The translations under genes and the position numbers were made by a program. A DNA stretch of 58,946 nucleotides from JBMDXK01 sp048594375 (GTDB taxonomy: Bacteria > Pseudomonadota > Alphaproteobacteria > Rhizobiales > Methylopilaceae), in the NCBI GenBank assembly GCA_048594375.1, contig JBMDXK010000026.1:1-58946 (forward strand). The letters run 5' to 3'. The stretch's first letter is position 1, and every line of letters begins with the position of its first letter. The notes beneath the pieces are model-generated. The model had not been told where the DNA came from and searched no databases. It saw nothing but the letters and a program-made list of their open reading frames with translations. This document shows positions 40,038 through 49,517 of this stretch, piece by piece.

Positions 40038-40661
40038 ATGCAACTGATAAAGTCTGTATGTGTGTATTGTGGTTCGGGTCTTGGACGCGATCCTTTTCAT
40101 GAGGAATCTGCAAAAATTCTGGGAAGGCGTATGGCCGAAGCGGGCGTAAAGCTGGTTTACGGTGGTGGCAGCCTTGGCCTTATGGGAACGGTTGCCAAAA
40201 GTGTGCTTGCCCATGGCGGTGATGTAATGGGTATCATTCCCCGCTTTCTTATCGAGCGCGAAGGGATGCTGGATGATGAAGCCAGTGATTATGTGATTAC
40301 ACAGGATATGCACGAGCGCAAGCGTCTGATGTTTGAAAACGCCGATGCGTTTGTGGCTTTGCCCGGCGGTGTGGGAACACTTGAAGAGCTGGTCGAACAG
40401 CTTACCTGGACACAGCTTGGCCAGCACAACAAGCCGGTGCTGATTGCCAACTTCAACAATTATTGGGAGCCGCTTCTGGCCATGCTGGATCACATGCAAA
40501 GCCACCGCTTTATTCGGGAAGGGTTGATTGTGCCGTATCAGGTGGCACAAACAGCGGATGAGATCCTGCCCATTCTTGAAGAAGCGGCCTTTAATGTGCT
40601 GGAAGCCGGTTTGCATCCGAAAAACAATACCTATGAAGAGCCTTTGCGCAGCTTGACCTGA
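40038..40661 (+). CDS. LOG-family phosphoribohydrolase
   Basis: 207 aa. The family motifs are clear: VYGGGSLGLMG (about 40-50) and PGGVGTLEELVEQLTW (about 113-128), with the catalytic Arg/Glu inside. LOG proteins release free bases from nucleotide 5'-monophosphates, including cytokinin precursors; in most bacteria they serve nucleotide turnover. A ribosome binding site AAGGAC lies eight bases upstream. It is a single-gene transcript ending at the terminator 40691-40716. Confidence 0.9.
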   Translation: MQLIKSVCVYCGSGLGRDPFHEESAKILGRRMAEAGVKLVYGGGSLGLMGTVAKSVLAHGGDVMGIIPRFLIEREGMLDDEASDYVITQDMHERKRLMFENADAFVALPGGVGTLEELVEQLTWTQLGQHNKPVLIANFNNYWEPLLAMLDHMQSHRFIREGLIVPYQVAQTADEILPILEEAAFNVLEAGLHPKNNTYEEPLRSLT

Positions 40662-40690
40662 TATTTTGCTGGCATGGTTGCATTTTTTTA

Positions 40691-40716
40691 ATCCCGCGCA
40701 TTGTGCGGGATTTTTT
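40691..40716 (+). terminator. Intrinsic terminator after the LOG gene
   Basis: ATCCCGC (40691-40697) and GCGGGAT (40705-40711), followed by T residues to 40716. Confidence 0.9.
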
Positions 40717-41146
40717 GTTATCCACGCTTTTTCTAATCAAGCCGGATTTTCATAAAACCCTGCGATAAAACAGCGACTTATAGCAAAAAAGCATGATAAC
40801 TTTCATAGAAATTTTCTACTAAAGTATAAAATGAAGCCTTTCTTTTGCCGGAAAATTCCTCAAGAGATAATGCTTCTTTTGTTAATGATGAATCGTAAGT
40901 GTATGCGTATCTTTATTTTTCTGGCGATCCCTCCCCAAAAAAGCACGGTTTGCCTGTTTTCCCCGCGCAAAACAGCCGTGCAGAAGTATCTGTAAAGCGT
41001 TTGCTGTGCAGCACAGAGCAGATCACCCCCGCCCACACATTTTCTATTCATTTTTAAAACCCTTTCCTCCTCTGCGCCGTATTTCTATCGGCCGCGCCGG
41101 GGATAATGCCGCCTTACCCTTAACATTTTTCTTGAAAGGAAAAAAC
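40717..41146. other. A+T-rich non-coding leader before the P/Q-rich gene
   Basis: No gene is supported; frames of up to 63 codons lack ribosome binding sites. The stretch is A+T-rich with scattered TATAAA-like sequences (for example 40825) and probably contains the promoter and leader of the 41147 gene. No strong palindromes were seen. Confidence 0.5.
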
Positions 41147-42610
41147 ATGGTTGCACCTTTGAGAACTGGCTCACAAACACCTCCGCCACCAGTATATACG
41201 CTTAACTCGCCACAAGGCGCGCAGGTCTCTGATTTTGCCGCACGTTTGCCCCAGCAACCGCAGCCCCAATATCCACAACAGCCTACATACGCCCCTACAG
41301 TTCCTGGGGCTTCCTATTCTCAAGCGGGGGTATACCCGCCGCAACAACACTATGCGACTGCTCCATCGCCACAATCCCCCTATAATCTCAACGATAATTT
41401 TGGCCAAATGAATTTTGGCGGCGAGCTAAGACCTGATGAATCCGCCAGCAATGTTGGAGGAAGCGATGTCGGCGCATCGACACTTGGGCGGACGAGCAGA
41501 ATGACCTCCACAGATCAGGAAGCGCTTAAAAAAGTAACAAAAGCTGCGGATTATCTTGATGAACGTATTCAGGAATTTTCTGGTCCTGCTGGCCGCGGCA
41601 TTAATAGCCAGGATTTTGCGGGTCCTCAAAACCGTATGACCACAGCATTCAGCACATTGGCAAAAGACTCCGAGGGAACCCCTCGTATGAAAATGTTTGC
41701 CCAAATTGCAGCCACCAGTGCGCAGAATTTAAAGCCTGGAAAAGATCTTAAAGACAATGCGAGCTTGCTTGTCACAGCAAAGGATACCCTTGCCCATGGG
41801 CAAGAACTCTTCAAAGAGGCGCGGCAAATTGATATTACTAACGGCAAACTTCAAGACCTGCCCAATATTCCTTATAGAGATGGAGAAGGTTCTGAAAATA
41901 TAGGCGAAGCGCTTACCAAAATTGCAGCACCTTCTCAATCTAAAAGCCTTTTTACTTCGCAAAAGACGACGCAACATAAAGAAGCTGTTGGAGATTTTCA
42001 ATCTCTTAACAAAATGGGAGATGCGCTTCGCAACCATTTTAAATCACCGGCTTATGCGGAAGGACGTCAGACGTCTTACAGAGCAGACAACAATTATTCA
42101 CAGCCTCTACAAGTTGTTCGGAATGAACTGAATTATCTGAATAAACGTGTTCAAGAAGGTGAGAGACACGGAATTTCAAAAAGTGATTTTGATACCAACA
42201 TTATCTCAATGTTATCTACCCTGCAAAGATTGCGTGAGACATCAGGAAATGCTCCACTGCTCTTGAATTTGCTGTCTGCAATTAAAGACAGCGCAAATAA
42301 CCTGCCTTCCAGCATGTTCAAGAAACAAGATAACCAGAAAAACTTTTCTGATGTGGTTAAAGCTTTAAATACTGCTACAAACCTTGCAGAACATGCTCTT
42401 CGCCCGAATCCTCAAAGAACAGCGGCAAATGATATTCCAAATATTCCTGTGAAAATTGGCAACAATAGTCCAATGCGCACAGGAGATGCCCTCACAGAAA
42501 TTCTAAAAGCTTCTGGAGGTAAGTCTGATAAAAAAGAAGCCATTCAAGATCTAAAAGATTTGAATACTTTAGGAGATGCTTTGTTGAATCACCTGCAAAG
42601 CCGTTCCTAA
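41147..42610 (+). CDS. Lineage-specific P/Q-rich protein with internal duplication
   Basis: 487 aa from ATG 41147 (MVAPLRTGSQTPPPPVY), with GAAAGGA upstream. Residues 1-95 are rich in Pro, Gln and Tyr and disordered. Two homologous halves follow: 127-300 and about 321-485. Anchors are ADYLDERIQE/LNYLNKRVQE, GINSQDF/GISKSDF, LPNIPYRDG/IPNIPVKIG, GEALTKI/GDALTEI and LNKMGDALRNHFKS/LNTLGDALLNHLQS. Each half is a helical unit of unknown fold. There is no signal peptide or membrane helix. A secreted effector is possible given the disordered N-terminus, but nothing proves it. Confidence 0.75.
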   Translation: MVAPLRTGSQTPPPPVYTLNSPQGAQVSDFAARLPQQPQPQYPQQPTYAPTVPGASYSQAGVYPPQQHYATAPSPQSPYNLNDNFGQMNFGGELRPDESASNVGGSDVGASTLGRTSRMTSTDQEALKKVTKAADYLDERIQEFSGPAGRGINSQDFAGPQNRMTTAFSTLAKDSEGTPRMKMFAQIAATSAQNLKPGKDLKDNASLLVTAKDTLAHGQELFKEARQIDITNGKLQDLPNIPYRDGEGSENIGEALTKIAAPSQSKSLFTSQKTTQHKEAVGDFQSLNKMGDALRNHFKSPAYAEGRQTSYRADNNYSQPLQVVRNELNYLNKRVQEGERHGISKSDFDTNIISMLSTLQRLRETSGNAPLLLNLLSAIKDSANNLPSSMFKKQDNQKNFSDVVKALNTATNLAEHALRPNPQRTAANDIPNIPVKIGNNSPMRTGDALTEILKASGGKSDKKEAIQDLKDLNTLGDALLNHLQSRS

Positions 42611-42716
42611 TAACACTCATTGTGAGAGTATAAGAGCAATTATGCTCTCACTATCCATGTTTTTCAGCAAATACTGACCTCAGATAAACTGCTTATTTAT
42701 CTGACGTATAACTGTA

Positions 42717-42749
42717 TATAGCCGCGTTTCAATAAAATGATCATTTTAT
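42717..42749 (+). repeat. Intergenic palindromic repeat, copy 1
   Basis: TATAGCCG...TTCAATAAAA and on to 42749, containing the 22-base perfect palindrome centred on TGATCA (42730-42751). It matches 54997-55029 with three mismatches in 33 bases. Confidence 0.8.
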
Positions 42750-42781
42750 TGAATTAGACTTTGCTATAAAACAAACACTTG

Positions 42782-42824
42782 TAGCCTGAGACATGTAATT
42801 ATTTTATGTTTCAGGCTATATTTT
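42782..42824 (+). terminator. Terminator-like hairpin in the intergenic repeat region
   Basis: TAGCCTGAGACAT (42782-42794) pairs with ATGTTTCAGGCTA (42806-42818) with one G-U pair, followed by TATTTTTT. It would end the P/Q-rich gene transcript. The right arm also recurs at 55030-55041. The whole gap 42611-42937 otherwise holds no gene. Confidence 0.75.
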
Positions 42825-42937
42825 TTGGGAGCAACAGGCCAGCGTAGCTATCCAGAGAGCAACGTGGCGCAATACAAAAAACCGGACACTAAGCCCGGTT
42901 TTTAATCATTACCCCAATCATGGCAGCAGGTCTGGCT

Positions 42938-44182
42938 TTAGCCTCCGGCTTTTAGATATTTCATCGGATCAACGGGTGTTGAGCCTTTGCGGACTTCAAA
43001 ATGAAGCTGCGGCGATGAAACGTCACCGGATTGGCCGGTTTTACCAATCACTTGTCCACGACGTACCTGATCCCCGCGTTTTACATCCAGTTGGCTGGCA
43101 TGGGCATAAGCGGTGACATAACCATTGGCATGGCGAACCAGCACAAGGTTGCCATAGCCTTTCAGTTCATTGCCTGAATAAACCACAACGCCCCCTTCCG
43201 AAGCGCGGATTGGCGTTCCCTCAGGAACGGCGAGGTTTACACCTTCATTGGCAACACCGTTGGGTTTTGGTCCAAAGCCAGAGATAATGCGTCCCTGCAC
43301 AGGCCACCGGAAGGCCAGTTCCTGACTGGCAGAGCGTGTGGGCTGCGTTGCGGGTGTTGTCGTTTCTGGACGGGCAACTGTTTTGGAAACGGTTGCAGCA
43401 GGTGCTTGCGCGGTTGTCGCCGGAGCGGTGGGCGCATTGTTTAACTGTGTCGGTTGCTGGGATGCCCCAGGCCGCACAGAAGGCATTTGCGATGCAGCAG
43501 TGGCGGCCGGTAGAGCCCCCGTTGTTGCCGCGGCTGTTTTGTTATTTTCTTTGAGCGGTGCGGCTTTTGCATTCCCGCTGCGAGCGCCGGTTGGCAAACT
43601 CAGGCTTTGCCCGACCCGCACTTTTGTATCGAGATTCATACCATTGAGTGTGGCAATATCCTGTGCCTTCACACCATAAAGGCGCGCCACGGAATAAATG
43701 GTTTCACCCGCAGCAACGGTATGCATACTCCCGCTAGCCTGAACTGTGGGATTATTCATCGCTGAATTGCCCATGGGCTGCTGTTGGCCAGGCGCGGAAT
43801 TTACCGGAGAATTCCAGCTTGACTGGCTTTGTCCGGCGGAAGGCTGCGCGTATTGGCCTTGACCATACTGTTGCGGCTGCTGGCTATACTGCCCTTGGTT
43901 ATAAGGCTGTTGCTGGCCATACTGTTGCGGTTGCTGCCCCACGGGAGGGAGCGGCTCGGCGCTCACAGAGCCGCTGGGCGCAGCACCATAACCACCTGCC
44001 CCAATAGAGCCTGTCTGTACCGGCTCCTGCTGGTTGGAAGCAAAAGGATTACTAAAAGGGTTGGAGGCGAAGCGCTCGACATCGGCGCTGCACCCCGCAG
44101 CAAAAGCTGCGAGTAAACTTGCAGCCGCGACTTGGACTAAAAGACGAGGCCGTAATGTGAAAGCTGATGGACGCATAAACAT
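42938..44182 (-). CDS. nlpD: LysM/LytM (M23) lipoprotein, NlpD-like amidase activator
   Basis: 414 aa. An N-terminal signal with lipobox AAGC (about 28-31) gives a lipid-anchored protein. A long Pro/Gln/Gly/Tyr-rich stretch (50-150) precedes one LysM domain (MHTVAAGETIYSVARLYG, about 153-200). The C-terminal LytM domain (about 305-412) ends in SSPQLHFEVRKGSTPVDP. The first zinc-ligand motif H-x-x-x-D is replaced by N-E-G-V-N, so it is probably inactive and, like E. coli NlpD, activates cell-wall amidases at division. It lies downstream of pcm as in Rhizobiales. Confidence 0.88.
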   Translation of the reverse strand: MFMRPSAFTLRPRLLVQVAAASLLAAFAAGCSADVERFASNPFSNPFASNQQEPVQTGSIGAGGYGAAPSGSVSAEPLPPVGQQPQQYGQQQPYNQGQYSQQPQQYGQGQYAQPSAGQSQSSWNSPVNSAPGQQQPMGNSAMNNPTVQASGSMHTVAAGETIYSVARLYGVKAQDIATLNGMNLDTKVRVGQSLSLPTGARSGNAKAAPLKENNKTAAATTGALPAATAASQMPSVRPGASQQPTQLNNAPTAPATTAQAPAATVSKTVARPETTTPATQPTRSASQELAFRWPVQGRIISGFGPKPNGVANEGVNLAVPEGTPIRASEGGVVVYSGNELKGYGNLVLVRHANGYVTAYAHASQLDVKRGDQVRRGQVIGKTGQSGDVSSPQLHFEVRKGSTPVDPMKYLKAGG

Positions 44183-44452
44183 GACTCACATAACGCTTGG
44201 GGATCTGATAAACATAGTAAATACATATTGAGGTAAACAAGGAGTTTCTATTCACATGAGTATCAGCATAAAAACGTCTTTTTTCAGAAAGAAAGGCGAT
44301 TTTTTAATTTTTCCATAGCAATTTCAGCAAAAGTGTAAACGGTTTTGCGTTCCAGCCACCGGCCAGCAAAGCTAGAATTGCGTAAAAAACAAAAACTTAT
44401 CGTGGTTTGCTGTAAAAGTGTTTATTGAAACCGCTCTCTTCCATAAATATTT

Positions 44453-45145
44453 TTACAAAGAGATAGCGCGTCCACGGGCAAGCGCTACAAAATGCACATT
44501 GCGAAGCACTGTTTCGGTATAGCCTGTTTCGTTTTTTTCAATTTTAACAAGACGTTGCTGCTCATTCTTTTGTCCGAGCGGTAAAATCATGATTCCTCCT
44601 TCCCGCAATTGCCCCAGCAGATGGCCTGGAACTTCATCAGCACAGGCTGTCACTACGATTCGGTCAAACGGTGCCTGTGCTGGCCAGCCGAGTGTTCCAT
44701 CACCCACCATTGCGGTAACATTTGCCACCCGCAGTGCGGCAATGCGTGCTTCAGCCTGCATCACAAGCGTGCGATAACGGTCAATGGTGTAAACCCGCCG
44801 GGCAAGGCGGGAAAGAATCGCGGTTAAGTATCCTGAACCCGTTCCTACTTCCAGAATTTTGTGCCGTTCATCAATCTGCAACTGCTCGATGATATAGGCA
44901 ACCAGATGCAGCGGCGTTGTGCTTTGGCCGCACGCAATCGGCAGAGCGCGGTCAGCATAGGCCAATTCTTCGAGAGCTTCCGGAATAAAAGGCGTTCGTG
45001 CCACGCTTTCAATAGCCCGCAAAAGACGAATATCCCGCAAGCCTTTCTGGCGCAGATAGAGAACAAATTCCGCGCGGCGCAGCGCTTCATCAGGGGTGCG
45101 GGGGCCAGAAGGAGGCATACCGTAATATCCGTTCTTACCGTTCAA
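44453..45145 (-). CDS. pcm: Protein-L-isoaspartate O-methyltransferase
   Basis: 230 aa. SAM-binding motif I is KILEVGTGSGYLTAILSRLA (about 99-118), preceded by the substrate loop ACGQSTTPLHLVAYI and followed by VTAMVGDGTLGW and FDRIVVTACADEVP. It methylates abnormal isoaspartyl residues to start their repair. Its start overlaps the serS stop by 11 bases. In related genomes surE lies between serS and pcm; here it is missing, so the two genes are directly coupled. Confidence 0.93.
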   Translation of the reverse strand: MNGKNGYYGMPPSGPRTPDEALRRAEFVLYLRQKGLRDIRLLRAIESVARTPFIPEALEELAYADRALPIACGQSTTPLHLVAYIIEQLQIDERHKILEVGTGSGYLTAILSRLARRVYTIDRYRTLVMQAEARIAALRVANVTAMVGDGTLGWPAQAPFDRIVVTACADEVPGHLLGQLREGGIMILPLGQKNEQQRLVKIEKNETGYTETVLRNVHFVALARGRAISL

Positions 45146-46484
45146 TCCGGTTGATACCGCCCATGTAAGGCACCAGTGCTTCCGGTACAGTCACCGAGCC
45201 ATCCGGATTTTGATAGGTTTCGAGTACGGCAACCAGAGTACGCCCGACAGCCAGCCCTGAACCGTTTAGGGTATGCAGGAAGCGGGTTGATTTTTCCCCC
45301 TGTGGCCGATAGCGCGCATCCATGCGCCGCGCTTGAAAATCGCCGCAAACAGAGCAGGATGAAATTTCCCGATAGGCGTTTTGTCCGGGCAGCCACACTT
45401 CAATGTCGTAGGTTTTCTGAGCGGCAAAACCCATATCCCCTGTACACAGAGTCATCACGCGGTAGGAAAGGTCGAGTTTTTTCAGAACGTTTTCAGCGCA
45501 TTGCAGCATACGTTCATGTTCGGCTTGCGCGTCTTGCGGTGTGGTGATGGAAACCATTTCCACTTTGGAGAACTGGTGTTGCCGAATAAGTCCGCGCGTA
45601 TCGCGTCCTGCGGCTCCGGCTTCTGCGCGAAAACACGGTGTTAAGGCCGTAAAGCGCATGGGAAATTCTTTTTCATCGCGCAGCGATTCACGCACCAGAT
45701 TTGTGAGTGGTACTTCGGCGGTTGGCACCAGCCAGTAGCCTTTATAATCGGGATTGCCAATCTGATCGACGGTACCGGCGAAGAATTGATCCTCGCGGAA
45801 CTTTGGCAATTGTGCGGTGCCGAACATGGCATCATCACGCACCAGCACCGGCGGGTTGATTTCCGTATAGCCGTGTTCATTGACGTGCATATCGAGCATG
45901 AACTGGCCAAGCACGCGCTCAAGACGGGCAAGCTGTCCCTTCATTACCGTGAATCGTGCGCCGGAAATTTTAGCGGCGGTTTCAAAGTCCATAAGTCCCA
46001 GCGCTTCACCTATTTCAAAGTGCTGTAGCGGAGTGAATCCCTGCCATGGATTGTCAACATCATGAATAGGAAAAGTGTATTCGCGTGCGTGGCTTACATG
46101 GCGGCTGCGTTCCACATTGTCATGCTCATCGGAGCCTTCGGGTACGTCTTGTGCGGGAATATTAGGAATTTCTGCCAGAGCATCTTTTAGCGTTGCCTGC
46201 AATTCTCCAAGTTTTTCATCGCCTGTCTGCATTTCGTGTTTCAGAGAGGCCACGTCGTTCATGAGTTCTTGGGCGCGGGTTTCATCTTTATTTTTTTTGG
46301 CCTCGCCCACTTGTTTGGAGGCTGCGTTGCGGCGTTCCTGCATTCCTTGCAAGAGTGTTGTCTGCTCTCTGACGGCATCGGCCAGAGCAATCAGATCGGC
46401 GGCGCGTTTTCCGTCATAATTGCGTTTGTTAAGTCCGTCATTAAAGGCTTCGGGATTTTCGCGGATCCATTTAATGTCGTGCAT
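45135..46484 (-). CDS. serS: Seryl-tRNA synthetase
   Basis: 449 aa from ATG 46484 (MHDIKWIRENPEAFNDGL), the conserved SerRS beginning. Residues 28-110 are the coiled-coil arm that binds the tRNA-Ser long variable loop. Class II motif 2 is PCFRAEAGAAGRDTRGLIR, and motif 3 lies in GSGLAVGRTLVAVLE. It charges tRNA-Ser, including the one at 34070-34159. It is next to tatC, with about 90 bases between. Confidence 0.96.
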   Translation of the reverse strand: MHDIKWIRENPEAFNDGLNKRNYDGKRAADLIALADAVREQTTLLQGMQERRNAASKQVGEAKKNKDETRAQELMNDVASLKHEMQTGDEKLGELQATLKDALAEIPNIPAQDVPEGSDEHDNVERSRHVSHAREYTFPIHDVDNPWQGFTPLQHFEIGEALGLMDFETAAKISGARFTVMKGQLARLERVLGQFMLDMHVNEHGYTEINPPVLVRDDAMFGTAQLPKFREDQFFAGTVDQIGNPDYKGYWLVPTAEVPLTNLVRESLRDEKEFPMRFTALTPCFRAEAGAAGRDTRGLIRQHQFSKVEMVSITTPQDAQAEHERMLQCAENVLKKLDLSYRVMTLCTGDMGFAAQKTYDIEVWLPGQNAYREISSCSVCGDFQARRMDARYRPQGEKSTRFLHTLNGSGLAVGRTLVAVLETYQNPDGSVTVPEALVPYMGGINRIER

Positions 46485-46574
46485 AATGCTAACTTTCAAA
46501 GCGTGTCAGAAACAAGCTATGACTTTTAGATGATTCTGTTTGTTTTGAAAGCCTGCAATCGCTTTGGGTTGTTT

Positions 46575-47387
46575 TTAAAGGGTGGAAACAGAGGGATCGT
46601 TTTCGGCAGTTTTGTCGGTTTCTTTTTTCTTTTCAACCATTTTGACGAGCAGGATGGAAATTTCATACAGCAGCAGTGTAGGCACTGCGAGCGCAAACTG
46701 GCTGATAATATCCGGCGGTGTAAGCACAGCAGCAATCACAAAAACCGCGACAATGGCGTAGCGGCGTTTATCCCGCAGCCATTGGCTGGTGACAATTCCT
46801 GCGCGTCCCAGCAAGGTGAGAATGACGGGGGTCTGGAAACAGATTCCGAAGGCAAGTATCAGCGCCATAATCAGGGAGAGGTATTCGCTGGTGCGCGCAA
46901 CAAGCTGGATAGAAGCGGAGCCTTCGCCGCCAGCTTGTTCCATGGAAAGGAAGAACGACATAGCCAGCGGCATGGCCACGCTATAAACAAAGGCACCGCC
47001 AAGAAAAAATAATACCGGGGTTGCAATCAGATACGGCAGGAATGCCTTGCGTTCATTGGTGTAAAGACCCGGCGCGACGAATTTATAAATCTGGATCGCG
47101 GTAATGGGAAACGAAATGAACGCCGCTCCGAAAAAGGCGAGCTTGATCTGGGTGATGAAATATTCTTGTGGTGCGGTATAAATCAGATGCAGGCTTTTCT
47201 GGGATCCTGCTGCTATTTCATAAGGCCAGAGCAGAATATTGAAAATGGTTCCTGCAAAACTGAAGCACAGGACAAACGCGATAAAAAAAGCAAGCAGTGC
47301 TTTAAGAAGGCGGCTGCGCAGTTCCACAAGATGCTGCATTAAAGGGGCGCGCGAAGCGTCAATGTCGTCGTCAATGTGTTCGGTCAT
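46575..47387 (-). CDS. tatC: Sec-independent translocase subunit TatC
   Basis: 270 aa with six membrane helices. The N-terminal MQHLVELRSRLLKALLAFF and later ITAIQIYKFVAPGLYTNERK are hallmark TatC segments. TatC recognises twin-arginine signal peptides with TatB. The ATG overlaps the tatB stop by four bases. The tail after the last helix is Lys-rich. Confidence 0.95.
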   Translation of the reverse strand: MTEHIDDDIDASRAPLMQHLVELRSRLLKALLAFFIAFVLCFSFAGTIFNILLWPYEIAAGSQKSLHLIYTAPQEYFITQIKLAFFGAAFISFPITAIQIYKFVAPGLYTNERKAFLPYLIATPVLFFLGGAFVYSVAMPLAMSFFLSMEQAGGEGSASIQLVARTSEYLSLIMALILAFGICFQTPVILTLLGRAGIVTSQWLRDKRRYAIVAVFVIAAVLTPPDIISQFALAVPTLLLYEISILLVKMVEKKKETDKTAENDPSVSTL

Positions 47388-47974
47388 GCGTCTCGTTCCA
47401 CGGCTGTTTTAAGCGTGTTGCTTTTGCGGCTGCGCGGAGCGCGTAAAGGTTTTTCTTCTGTGTGTGATCGTGGGGTGGTGTCTGTGTTTTCAACTGTTTT
47501 TGTCGGACGTTTGGTGCGTGTCACCCCGGAAGCGGCGGGTGTTTTGCGTGTCTTTTTGGGTGTTGTTCCCGCGTTTGCTGTGTTGGAAGAAGTTTTTGCG
47601 GACGTTTTTTTGGCCGGTGCAGGTTTTGGATTGCTCTCTTGTGTGGGCGGCAGAGCGGCGTCTGCATCACCCTGCCCTGTTTGTTCCTGTTGGTTATAAT
47701 TGGCTACAGGAGTGTGTTCAGGGATACGGCCTTCCTCAAACTGGAAGGTGTTGCGTGCGGCTTGCCGCAAGTCGTCCATTTCCTTTTTGAGTGCGTCAAG
47801 TTCTGCTTCTTTGACGGCTTCGTTGAACTGGTTATGAAAATCGCTGGCCATGCGTTTGAATTGACCGATCATTTTTCCCATTTGCCGCAAAAGGCCTGGA
47901 AGTTCTTTTGGTCCTACAACCAGCAGCGCAATCACGGCAATTAAAACAATTTCAGACCATGAAATTTCAAACAT
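47384..47974 (-). CDS. tatB: Sec-independent translocase subunit TatB
   Basis: 196 aa. It begins MFEISWSEIVLIAVIALLVV then GPKELPGLLRQMGKMI, the TatB membrane helix, hinge and amphipathic helix. The C-terminal 110 residues are a disordered Thr/Lys/Pro-rich tail typical of alphaproteobacterial TatB but variable in sequence. It lies between tatA and tatC in a leftward operon. Confidence 0.93.
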   Translation of the reverse strand: MFEISWSEIVLIAVIALLVVGPKELPGLLRQMGKMIGQFKRMASDFHNQFNEAVKEAELDALKKEMDDLRQAARNTFQFEEGRIPEHTPVANYNQQEQTGQGDADAALPPTQESNPKPAPAKKTSAKTSSNTANAGTTPKKTRKTPAASGVTRTKRPTKTVENTDTTPRSHTEEKPLRAPRSRKSNTLKTAVERDA

Positions 47975-48030
47975 TGCGCTTTAAGGCTCAGGTTGGGAAA
48001 AGAAAGGATGAAAGGCCGTGAAAACCCACA

Positions 48031-48252
48031 TTATGAGATGTGGGATTTTTCTTTATTTTCAGGCATGTGCAAGGTGTCAGAGGGGCGATTTTCCAATGTA
48101 GGCTTTGGTGTTGGCGCGTCGTCGTCTTCATTGAGGCCTTTTTTAAAGCTTTTTATTCCTTTGGCAAAATCGCCCATGATGTCGGAAATTTTACCGCGCC
48201 CGAAAAGCAGCAGAACAACAAGGGCAACCACAACCCAATGGCCAATACTCAT
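48031..48252 (-). CDS. tatA: Sec-independent translocase subunit TatA
   Basis: 73 aa from ATG 48252 (MSIGHWVVVALVVLLLFGRG), preceded by a GGA-containing site; an upstream in-frame extension is not credible. The helix, FGRG hinge and amphipathic KISDIMGDFAKGIKSFKKG are diagnostic of TatA, the pore-forming subunit. The C-terminal tail is acidic, then polar. Confidence 0.94.
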   Translation of the reverse strand: MSIGHWVVVALVVLLLFGRGKISDIMGDFAKGIKSFKKGLNEDDDAPTPKPTLENRPSDTLHMPENKEKSHIS

Positions 48253-48343
48253 TGTGAAATCCTTTTTGTGTTGATCCTGCTGTTGCAGGTGTGCGCATCC
48301 ACGGTTCAACGGCAGCGCTGTTTCTTGAAATCTTTTAACGGTT

Positions 48344-49444
48344 TTATGCCTGAAAGACAATGGCGTCGTCTGGATTGATACCAAGTGTTACTTCTTTGCC
48401 AGCATAATCACCGGCTTTGCGAATGCGAGCCTTGATAAGCGTATCGCTACCGGCCACTGAGAAAGCAATGAGGGTTACTTCACCGGAGTAGCGGCTGGAG
48501 ACAACACGTGCCGTCAATCCTTCTGCGCCATCGGGCAGAACGCGAAAAGCAGAATGCCGGATGCCCATAATCGCTTTACCGTCTGCAATACCCTTTGCCG
48601 GAATGGCACCAAACAGCGTGTGCGCCATTTCGTTCTGCACCTGTGTTTCCAGCGTGTTAATTTCGCTGAAAAACCGCATGGCAAACAGGCTTTGGGGGTG
48701 CCGGTAAAGCGCGCGTGGTGAACCTTCCTGCACAATGGTTCCCTGATGCATCAGCACAATGCGGTCAGCCACGCGCATGGCTTCTTCAGGATCGTGGGTG
48801 ACCATGATGGAGGTGGCATTGGTATCGTGCAACACGCTGAGCGTTTCATCCCGCACACTATCGCGCAGCCGCCGGTCCAGTCCTGAAAACGGCTCGTCCA
48901 TGAGCAATACCCGCGGGCGCGGAGCAATGGCGCGGGCAAGCGCGGCGCGTTGTTGTTCCCCTCCTGAAAGCGCATAGGGATAACGGTCGGCGTGATGCTC
49001 AAGCCCTACCCGCGCCAGTGCCGCGCGGGCAATTTTCTGCGCTTCCTTTTTTGGCAAGGCGCGCAATCCAAAAGCGGTATTGTCAAGAATGCTCAGATGT
49101 GGAAACAGGGCATAATCCTGAAACATCAGGCCAATCCCGCGTTTTTCAGGCGGCATAAACACTGTATCGGATGCTAAAGGCCGGTCATCCAGCAACACGG
49201 TTCCACTTTTTTGCCGTTCAACACCGGCAATAATGCGCAGCAGCGTACTCTTGCCACAACCCGATTGTCCCAGCAGCGCAACAATTTCACCCGATGCCAC
49301 CTGCAAGGAAATGCTGTGAAGAACCTGTTTTTCTCCATAAGCATGAGACACATTGTCAAGGCTCAAGCGTGCGGGAATAGCAACACCGGCTGTGCCGCGC
49401 TCCCCCCATTTTTCAAGCTGTGGCATTTCCATAGGAGCATTCAT
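48344..49444 (-). CDS. FbpC-type ABC transporter ATPase (orphan)
   Basis: 366 aa. Walker A LLGQSGCGKSTLLR (about 58-71), signature LSGGEQQRAALARAI and Walker B VLLMDEPFSGLD. The C-terminal third (MGIRHSAFRVLP, ITLI-like strands) matches the TOBE-like regulatory domain of CUT1/FbpC-type iron(III), thiamine or polyamine importers. No permease or binding-protein gene is adjacent. It sits between tatA and scpB, where other Rhizobiales have no such gene, so it may have moved in. The substrate cannot be fixed from the sequence; iron(III) is a guess. Confidence 0.85.
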   Translation of the reverse strand: MNAPMEMPQLEKWGERGTAGVAIPARLSLDNVSHAYGEKQVLHSISLQVASGEIVALLGQSGCGKSTLLRIIAGVERQKSGTVLLDDRPLASDTVFMPPEKRGIGLMFQDYALFPHLSILDNTAFGLRALPKKEAQKIARAALARVGLEHHADRYPYALSGGEQQRAALARAIAPRPRVLLMDEPFSGLDRRLRDSVRDETLSVLHDTNATSIMVTHDPEEAMRVADRIVLMHQGTIVQEGSPRALYRHPQSLFAMRFFSEINTLETQVQNEMAHTLFGAIPAKGIADGKAIMGIRHSAFRVLPDGAEGLTARVVSSRYSGEVTLIAFSVAGSDTLIKARIRKAGDYAGKEVTLGINPDDAIVFQA

Positions 49445-49517
49445 AATGATAGTGTTTTCCTAAAAAATATGTATTGCTTAAAACCGCCACAGGCAGAGTA
49501 AAAACACTCCATTCTGG

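Noticed and set aside
40860..41051. 63-codon minus-strand frame upstream of the P/Q-rich gene
   Set aside because: No ribosome binding site and no protein-like features.
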